Below, in pieces: positions 57,900-64,000 of a stretch of DNA of 64,000 nt (positions within the stretch are counted from its first letter, which is position 1; each line of letters opens with the position of its first letter). The notes under the pieces were generated by a model. That model was not told the origin of the DNA, did not search any database, and saw nothing but the letters and a program-made list of their open reading frames with translations. The position numbers were made by a program, and so were the translations under genes. Source of the stretch: Mauremys mutica (lineage: Eukaryota; Chordata; Testudines; Geoemydidae); contig NC_059082.1 of assembly GCF_020497125.1 (NCBI RefSeq), positions 20,945,965 through 21,009,964 of the forward strand. Reading direction: 5' to 3'.

Positions 57900-59189
57900 T
57901 CACACTGTACCCTGGCCATTGATGAAGCTCGTTTTCAAAGCTTCTCTGATGCGCACCGCTTCCTGGTGTGCTCTTCTAATCTCCCTGGTGTCTGGCTGCG
58001 CGTAATCAGCGGCCAGGTGATTTGCCTCAGCCTCCCACCCCGCCATAAAGGTCTCCCCCTTACTCTCACAGAGATTGTGGAGAATACAGCAAGCAGTAAT
58101 AACATAGGGGACATTGGTTTGGCTGAGGTCTGAGCGAGTCAGTAATGTCCGCCAGCGCGCCTTTAAATGGCCACATGCACATTCCACCACCATTCTGCAC
58201 TTGCTCAGCCTGTAATTGAACAGATCCTGACCACTGTCCAGGCTGCCTGTGTATGGCTTCATGAGCCATTGCATCAAGGGGTAGGCTGGGTCCCCCAGGA
58301 TAACGACAGGCATTTCAACATCCCCAACTGTTATTTTCTGGTCTGGGAAGTAATTCCCTTGCTGCAGCTGTTTAAACAGAGTAGTGCTTCTGAAGACGCG
58401 AGCGTCATGAACCCTCCCTGGCCATCCCACGTGGATGTTTGTGAAACGTCCCTTGTGATCTACCAGTGCTTGCAGCACCATTGAAAAGTACCCCTTGCGG
58501 TTTACATACTGGGTGCCCTGGCGCTGCGGTGCCAAGATAGGGATATGGGTTCCATCTATCGCCCCCCCACAGTTAGGGAATCCCAGTCCAGCAAAGCCAT
58601 CCACTATGACCTGCACGTTTCCCAGAGTCACAACCTTTCGTAGCAGCAGCTTAGTGATTGCTTTGGCTACTTGCATCACAGCAGCCCCCACAGTAGATTT
58701 TCCAACTCCAAATTGATTCCCGACTGACCGGTAGCTGTCTGGCGTTGCAAGCTTCCACAGGGCTATCGCCACTCGCTTCTCTACTGTGAGGGCTGCTCTC
58801 ATCTTGGTATTATGGCGTTTCAGGGCAGGGGCAAGCAAGTCACAAAGTTCCATGAAAGTGCCCTTATGCATGCGAAAGTTTCGCAGCCACTGGGAATCGT
58901 CCCACACCTGCAACACAATGCGGTCCCACCAGTCAGTGCTTATTTCCCGGGCCCAAAATCGGCGTTCAATGGATAGAATCTGCCCCATTACCATCAGGAT
59001 CTCCAAAGCGCAGGGGCCCACGGTTTGAGAGAATTCTGTGTCTACGTCCTCATCACTGTCATTGCCGCGCTGCCGTATCCGCCTCCTCCTCGCCTCGGTT
59101 TGAAGGTCCTGGTTCACCATAGACTGCACGAGAGTGCGCGAGGTGTTTAAAACATTCACGATTGCGGTATTGAGCTGAGCAGGGTCCAT
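57900..59189 (-). CDS. PIF/Harbinger DDE transposase, intact (H2)
   Basis: The 429-aa frame starts MDPAQLNTA at 59189; H1 has an equivalent ATG, and an in-frame ATG 13 codons upstream (59228) is less likely. Residues about 135-178 form a helix-turn-helix (LTVEKRVAIALWKLA ... FGVGKSTVGAAV). The nuclease follows the DDE_4 pattern of HARBI1: GGAIDGTHIP with Asp 212, GRVHDARVF with Asp 262, LGDPAYP with Asp 300, and MVVECACGHLKARW with Glu 336. The likely catalytic set is Asp 212, Asp 262 and Glu 336. The length suits an autonomous Harbinger enzyme. It cuts the element ends and joins them at 3-bp targets. It has no intron or stop and lies tail to tail with the Myb-like gene. Confidence 0.93.
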   Translation of the reverse strand: MDPAQLNTAIVNVLNTSRTLVQSMVNQDLQTEARRRRIRQRGNDSDEDVDTEFSQTVGPCALEILMVMGQILSIERRFWAREISTDWWDRIVLQVWDDSQWLRNFRMHKGTFMELCDLLAPALKRHNTKMRAALTVEKRVAIALWKLATPDSYRSVGNQFGVGKSTVGAAVMQVAKAITKLLLRKVVTLGNVQVIVDGFAGLGFPNCGGAIDGTHIPILAPQRQGTQYVNRKGYFSMVLQALVDHKGRFTNIHVGWPGRVHDARVFRSTTLFKQLQQGNYFPDQKITVGDVEMPVVILGDPAYPLMQWLMKPYTGSLDSGQDLFNYRLSKCRMVVECACGHLKARWRTLLTRSDLSQTNVPYVITACCILHNLCESKGETFMAGWEAEANHLAADYAQPDTREIRRAHQEAVRIREALKTSFINGQGTV

Positions 59190-59394
59190 GCTTGCTGTGC
59201 TATGGCGTCTGCACAGTTCACCAAGCAAAAAAGGCGCGAAACGGTTGTCTGCTGCTCAGGGAGGGAGGGGTGAGGCTGTACCCAGAACCACCCGCGACAA
59301 TGATTTTTGCCCCATCAGGCACTGGGATCTCAACCCGGAAATGCCAAGGGGCGGGGGAGGCTGCGGGAACTATGGGATAGCTACGGGATAGCTA

Positions 59395-59407
59395 CCCACA
59401 GTGCAAC
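59395..59407 (+). promoter_or_regulatory. Shared CCCACAGTGCAAC box, H2 right
   Basis: Same box with one change, about 150 bp from the right end and upstream of the transposase. It is preceded by GGGATAGCTACGGGATAGCT, in which the GGGATAGCT of H1 appears twice. Confidence 0.55.
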
Positions 59408-59439
59408 GCTCCAGAAATCGACGCTAGCCTCGGATCATG

Positions 59440-59556
59440 GACGCACACCACCGATTTAATGTGTTTAGTGTGGCCGCGCGCACTTGATTTTATAAAATCT
59501 GTTTTACAAAACCGGTTTATGCAAATTCGGAATAGTCCCGTAGTGTAGACGTACCC
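59440..59556. repeat. H2 right end
   Basis: Carries ACCGATTTAATG, TTTTATAAAATCTGTTTTA and AAACCGGTTTATG, then the terminal TAGTGTAGACGTACCC. Confidence 0.75.
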
Positions 59557-59619
59557 TCAGTGTTACCTTGTGTCTCTTAGCCCTCTGCTGACAACAATAC
59601 AGACATGGTCAGAAAAAAG

Positions 59620-59877
59620 CCTCTTTTCAAAGCTGGCCAGAAAACAATTTTCTGTTGGAAAATGCCTCATCGAAAACTGATTTTTTTTTCATGAAAATGT
59701 CTCAATTTCAATGAAATGGCCCATGGAAAAATATTTTTGAAGTGAAATTTTTTTGGAATTTCAATTCACAGGAAATTTCAAAAATATCTGGTTTTGTTTT
59801 GATTCGTAACAAAAACAAACTTCAAATCATTGAAGTTTCCCATGCAATGGAAATTCCAAGTTTCAACCAGCTCTAGT
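59620..59877. repeat. AT-rich hAT-like MITE
   Basis: Left end CAAAGCTGGCCAGAAAA and right end TTTCAACCAGCTCTA resemble the 29.4-kb MITE. The interior has palindromic AAATTTC/GAAATTT patches. No clear 8-bp duplication. Confidence 0.5.
59714..59777. repeat. About 62-bp segment, first copy
   Basis: AAATGGCCCATGGAAAAATA ... TTTCAATTCACAGGAAAT recurs nearly identically at 60002-60064, about 288 bp on. Confidence 0.85.
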
Positions 59878-60001
59878 GCCCCCGTCTAGCAACAGAGGGC
59901 CCTCTGTGGCAGAAAGTCTATCTGGTGAGGGACTGCAGTACTGCACAGCACATGCAACTTCCCCTATGCTGAAGGACCCAAACTAGTTAGTGCAGACCCC
60001 A

Positions 60002-60064
60002 AAATGGGCCATGGAAAAATATTTTTGAAGTGAAATTTTTTGGAATTTCAATTCACAGGAAATA
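60002..60064. repeat. About 62-bp segment, second copy
   Basis: Second copy of the segment at 59714. It differs by a one-base change (GGCCC to GGGCC) and one T fewer in a T run. The sequence between and around the copies is not duplicated. Confidence 0.85.
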
Positions 60065-61685
60065 ACTGTCTGGGCAATAAGTGTCACTAGGACAGAATAA
60101 ATCTTTCCCAGAGAGGGTTTAGCGGTCATTATTCTGGAGGAACCCACTGTGAAGGGGATCAGTGGAAACAGGCCACCTACTGTCCCAGTCAGAGAAGATA
60201 AACACCCCTCTAACCCAGGCACAGTGCACCTCCATGCATCAGCAGAGACTAATCTGGTCCAAGAACTGTGACAGATACATTATTTAATTGCAATAGCAAT
60301 CCTCTAAATTATTTTTATTAGTTATTCCAAATCCAAAAAACCTCTGTTGCAGAGATTGGCAAGAATGGATCTTTTGTTTCTGGGATTGCCCAGGGTATTT
60401 TTTTTTGGTACTTTCTCCCCCTTTTTGCTTTTTCATAGCTAAATGAAGACAATATTAAAAATAATAATAAATGGGATGGGGCATATCACCAGTTTATTAC
60501 ACGGGGGTGGTAGCACCAGTATAGAGTAAGGTTGAGACACATTAAAGAGGTGAAGGATGCTGGCTAACCTGGTAATAATTGCTGCAGAGCCTGCCTGCTC
60601 CAAAGAGCACCAGAAAAGATATGCGTATTCTCTGCATAGTTATTTTAGCCATGCACAGCCAAATGTTGGAAAAAAATGTGCTAGAAATTCTTAGCCAAGT
60701 GTCATACCCAAAACTAGAACTCATATTGCTGGGTTCCACAGCAGATGATACACTCTCATACACCATAGTGTGTCTCAGCCAGGATTGGTTAGTTACCTCG
60801 TCTAAATTATGGCTAATAATATGCTTTGCACATAGCTACTGCTTTTCATCTTTTTATCTCATAGCACTTAGCAAAGGTAGTGGGAGCAAAAATCCAGTTG
60901 CAACTTATAGTCCTGATCTTGCAAAGACCTGTGCAGGTGCAAACTTTACTCATGTCAATGATTCCATTTAATTGAATGGAATGTACTTTAGGATCAGGGC
61001 CTTAGTATGGAAAAGCCCATGCCCTACTTTAGTGAATTCATGAGCATCTCTCTCCATTAACAAGGGCTCTGTACAATGATAGATTTGTTGAACAACATGA
61101 CTACAGGAGTTTGGGCACCATGAACAGTTATGTCTAGGACAGCGTTTTGTGGTTTGCCAGTGGTAGATGTAGAAAACTTGGATTCTGCAGTACAGATGAT
61201 CAGTTAACAGTCATTTACAAGTTATTGCTTCTGTACAATGCAGTTCTTGTTCTAACTGCATGTTTTGGGGTTCAAATACATTGATGAATATACCTTCAGA
61301 TATGTTCAAATACGCCAATCAATGGTATAGACGACAACATTTTATAGATTATTCCATGAACAGATGAAAATATTTTGTTTCTAGACTGCAGAAAAGTACA
61401 CTAGAAATGTGGCTGAGCCACAAAATCCTCTCGTGTCAATGTTTCTCCAGTTTTTAATTTGATCTATCAGAAAAAAAAAAGCTTTTTACAGGATGATCTA
61501 ACTATTTTATCCAACTGAACCTAGAAGGGAAATATTAGCAGAAGCAGCAAGAAAAGACTATAGACCCTATTAGAAGCAGTTTCAAAAGCCAAGTGCAGCT
61601 GGAAACAGTCATTTCTTGTAATAATTGTCGGTCTTTGGTAACAAAGCTTTGCTCCAGTGATAAAATGTTTGCTAACAGTACTTTA
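60065..61685. other. Non-coding stretch
   Basis: I see no gene. A small palindromic repeat (CCTGATCTTGCAAAGACCTG ... GTACTTTAGGATCAGGGCC) is at 60912-61004. Confidence 0.45.
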
Positions 61686-61689
61686 ATTG

Positions 61690-61965
61690 AAACTTTTTAT
61701 CCGAATGTTGTCTGATCCTCTGTTAAATGTTACTTTCTTGCTTCAATTCAAATTTTCTTAATCTTCATTTTCACGTTGAATATTGGTACACTGTCTGCCT
61801 CATTATGCTAAAGAAAGATGAAGTGAGCTATTAACATGCCGAACAGCCTACGAGATGTTATGATATAGAATGTCATTCATTTTTATGATTTGGCTGTCAG
61901 TGTGTGCTGCAATAAAGTTATAATTCCTCACTGACAGTATGTGATGTCTGGAGTCGCTGCACAAT
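61690..61965. promoter_or_regulatory. Possible conserved non-coding element
   Basis: A block of unique-looking sequence with no repeat features. It has TGTCAGTGTGTGCTGCAATAAA and, about 30 bases on, CTCACTGACAGTATGTGATG, which places CTGTCA and TGACAG motifs in inverted order (MEIS/PBX-like sites). It reads like vertebrate conserved non-coding DNA, but this is only an impression. Confidence 0.2.
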
Positions 61966-64000
61966 CCTTATTAAAATTTCAATAATTGTAAATCAAAGGA
62001 AAGCAAATACGACTTTTATGAAATGGTTGCTTCTGAAAGTCAAGGAGTACAAAGAGGTGAAATACAAAAATCAGAGTATTATTCGTGTGCTGTTCCAGGT
62101 CATCACCCTACAGTTATTCCTATGCTCTGCATGAGACCTGGTCTTCGTACTGTATATTGTAATAGTCTGAGGAATGGTGCACACAGTTTGGTGGTGATAT
62201 AACAGTGCATTAACAAAACACAAATGATACTTTACTGACACTGTCTTCAAATTGCTCTGATAAATGGAATCTATCAGAAAACTTTTTGTTGGGACTATTT
62301 AATATTGCAGCCCTACATCTGTAAAGCCAGGTACTTTTGTAACCAGGTATGAGTCTCGGACAGAGAGGAAAGTTAGACTAGATTATTTAAAATAGCATCT
62401 CCTTATACCAGTGAGTCATGATTTCAAAGTCTGACTTATTACGACCTGCCACATGTGGGGAAAGAAAGGGACATGTTTGTGGCACCCTCTTTAAAACTCT
62501 TTCAAAGCAGTTCAGAGGTTTGGAGTCTTAGTGGACAGAGTGCAGGGAGCAAGTCACAAATTCAAAGTAAATAAAGCTCATGTGGGTATTTATTATTAAT
62601 TATTATTATATGGTAGCAAAAAAGGGTTTTGCCACATGGATATTACCATTTCATATGGTATAAATAAATATCAATATATTCATCCAGCAGCTCTTAAATA
62701 GAGAGAAATAATCAGACACTTACCATTTGATATATTCAGTTAAGTTACAAAAGGGCACATCCTCCATTCCCTGCCTCATACGAGCCTCCTCGTTTGGAGA
62801 AACTCATTGTCAGAGAAGAATTAATACCCAGAATTGTTCTCCCTATGGGTGAGAATAATTATCCCTCCTCCCACAAACTTTCCAGCTTCAGCAGTGTCTG
62901 TCCCTAACCACAGGACAGCCATCCAGCAAGCTCTGAAACTCTGTAAATCAATGAGCACTACTTCCATGGCAGGATGGGTTGGTAGAGTGATGGGGACATG
63001 CCAATGGATTCATCAGTTGCCCGAGTTCACTGGTCTCAAACCCCATTTACAATAGGGACAGTAGACTGTAACCAGTACACAACATATGTTGTTACTCTGT
63101 GTCCCGTCCTAAAATTGGGGTGATAAATTCCATCCCCCTCATCCCAAAATGCCTTTTACACTAGCTTTGCACAGGTGTTAGGAATTTCACATTAAAAATG
63201 GACTACTGCGATTCAGAGCTGTGAATCTTATTACCACCTGCATCCAACTTCTGAATTCACTAGTGACACTATAGGTAAATTTTAGCAATAGTTCGTATGC
63301 AGAACCACATGATATGATTTATATCCCTCAGAGTTAAATTTCCAAACATGTAGGCAACCCAAGTGTATAATTGCATCAAGGTACAAAAACAAATTGGCAT
63401 TTGTATATTCACAGACACAAACACACACAATTGCTCAGCATAAATGCAATATTCAACTTATGTACATGCACCGGTGTACTTGTATGTATAATTCAAGCAC
63501 ATGTATTTGTAAAGCTGGCGCTCAGCATCAGTAACAAACAGAAATACTAGAAACAATATGTGCAAGACCTCCAGGGACCTCCAGACGTGACTGAGATATC
63601 ACAAGTCAGTTATCAAGATCTACAGCCAGTGGCCTAACTTGAAAGATGCTACAGCTTATCAGATATCAACATTTTCCCAATGGGAAAAAATGTCATGGTT
63701 GAACAACTGTCTGAAGGAAATACTTTCTAGGTCTATTTTCTTAAAACAATGTCTCCTTATAGACTCAAACCGTCAGATACTATGGTGAAGTGTAAGGAAG
63801 CTGGATCCCATAGCTCTTCAACTCCTTTGAAAAATCTCAGCTGAAGATGAGAATTCCATGGAAATGTAAAACAACACTACAGCAAATGGAACTCTTTGTA
63901 TGTAACACAAAACACCATGTAATTTCCACTCTAGGGATATTTGGGGTTTTGGTGGGGAGGGGAAAAGTCAGTCTTGTGGCCAATGAATCACACATTTTAC
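61966..64000. other. AT-rich non-coding stretch
   Basis: I see no gene, RNA or clear repeat. A short (TAT)n-like patch is at about 62588-62612. Confidence 0.45.

Larger units (their letters stand above)
55311..59556. mobile_element. Apparently intact PIF/Harbinger transposon H2
   Basis: The 4,246-bp element is bounded by AGCCTGGTCTACACTA and the complement of GGGTACGTCTACACTA (16 bp, 11 matching, perfect over the inner ten) and flanked by exact TCA duplications (55308-55310 and 59557-59559). It encodes a two-exon Myb/SANT-like protein on + (55698-57693), a full-length DDE transposase on - (57900-59189), and a third frame on - inside the Myb intron (56356-56709). The two main genes converge on poly(A) signals at 57.77-57.80 kb. 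Harbinger elements need both main proteins to move by cut and paste. All frames are open and the catalytic residues are present, so this copy is young or was recently active; I cannot show activity. Confidence 0.93.

Noticed and set aside
58167..59391. Plus-strand open frames of 62-105 codons opposite the transposase
   Set aside because: Mirror images of the transposase coding sequence.
11863..59556. H1 and H2 as two ends of one large composite transposon
   Set aside because: Each has its own pair of ends and its own flanking target sequence, and their sequences belong to different families.

Overview
The window looks like non-coding, transposon-rich nuclear DNA of an amniote, most likely a turtle. 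This is inferred from the repeats: CR1 3' ends finishing in ATTCTATG repeats, old L2-type LINE remnants, MIR-like SINEs, and above all PIF/Harbinger elements whose ends carry GTCTACACTA. No tRNA, rRNA, CRISPR array or prokaryotic gene is visible. No host protein-coding gene could be identified with confidence. The only host-gene hint is a CpG island at about 7.24-8.42 kb with a good minus-strand splice donor (7396/7397), possibly the promoter and first exon of a gene running leftward.

Layout. 0-9.5 kb: AT-rich sequence, a minus-strand L2-type LINE relic (2.13-3.33 kb) and the CpG island. 9.6-10.5 kb: a CR1 and a MIR. 11.86-16.73 kb: a decayed Harbinger element (H1). 19.49-20.25 kb: a 760-bp solo LTR with a 5-bp target duplication. 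22-30 kb: MITEs, SINEs and a hAT-type MITE with near-perfect 8-bp target duplications. 30.8-34.3 kb: a degraded Ty3/Gypsy element on the minus strand with a CR1 nested in its pol region. 35.2 kb: a CR1 3' end. 38.58-39.68 kb: a 1.1-kb solo LTR carrying six 47-bp tandem repeats. 43.5-45.5 kb: a plus-strand L2-type LINE split by a Harbinger MITE and by a CR1. 47-54.5 kb: CR1, L2 relic, old LTR with nested MITE, hAT-like MITE, SINEs and a hairpin cluster. 55.31-59.56 kb: an apparently intact Harbinger element (H2). 59.6-64 kb: AT-rich sequence with a curious 60-bp duplication and a possible conserved non-coding block.

The main result is H2 (4,246 bp, TCA target duplication). It carries a two-exon Myb/SANT-like DNA-binding gene on + and an uninterrupted 429-aa DDE transposase gene on -, arranged tail to tail with their poly(A) signals about 30 bp apart. 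In this family the Myb-like protein is thought to guide the transposase to the nucleus and the element ends. Inside the Myb intron, on the opposite strand, lies a third open frame of 117 codons. The decayed H1 carries a homologous frame in the same place and orientation; over one 20-codon block the two differ at 13 codons, 10 of them synonymous. That pattern indicates a third element-encoded protein, nested and antisense, which I cannot assign to a known family. H1 and H2 also share a CCCACAGTGCAMC box near both ends, although their subterminal repeats are quite different.
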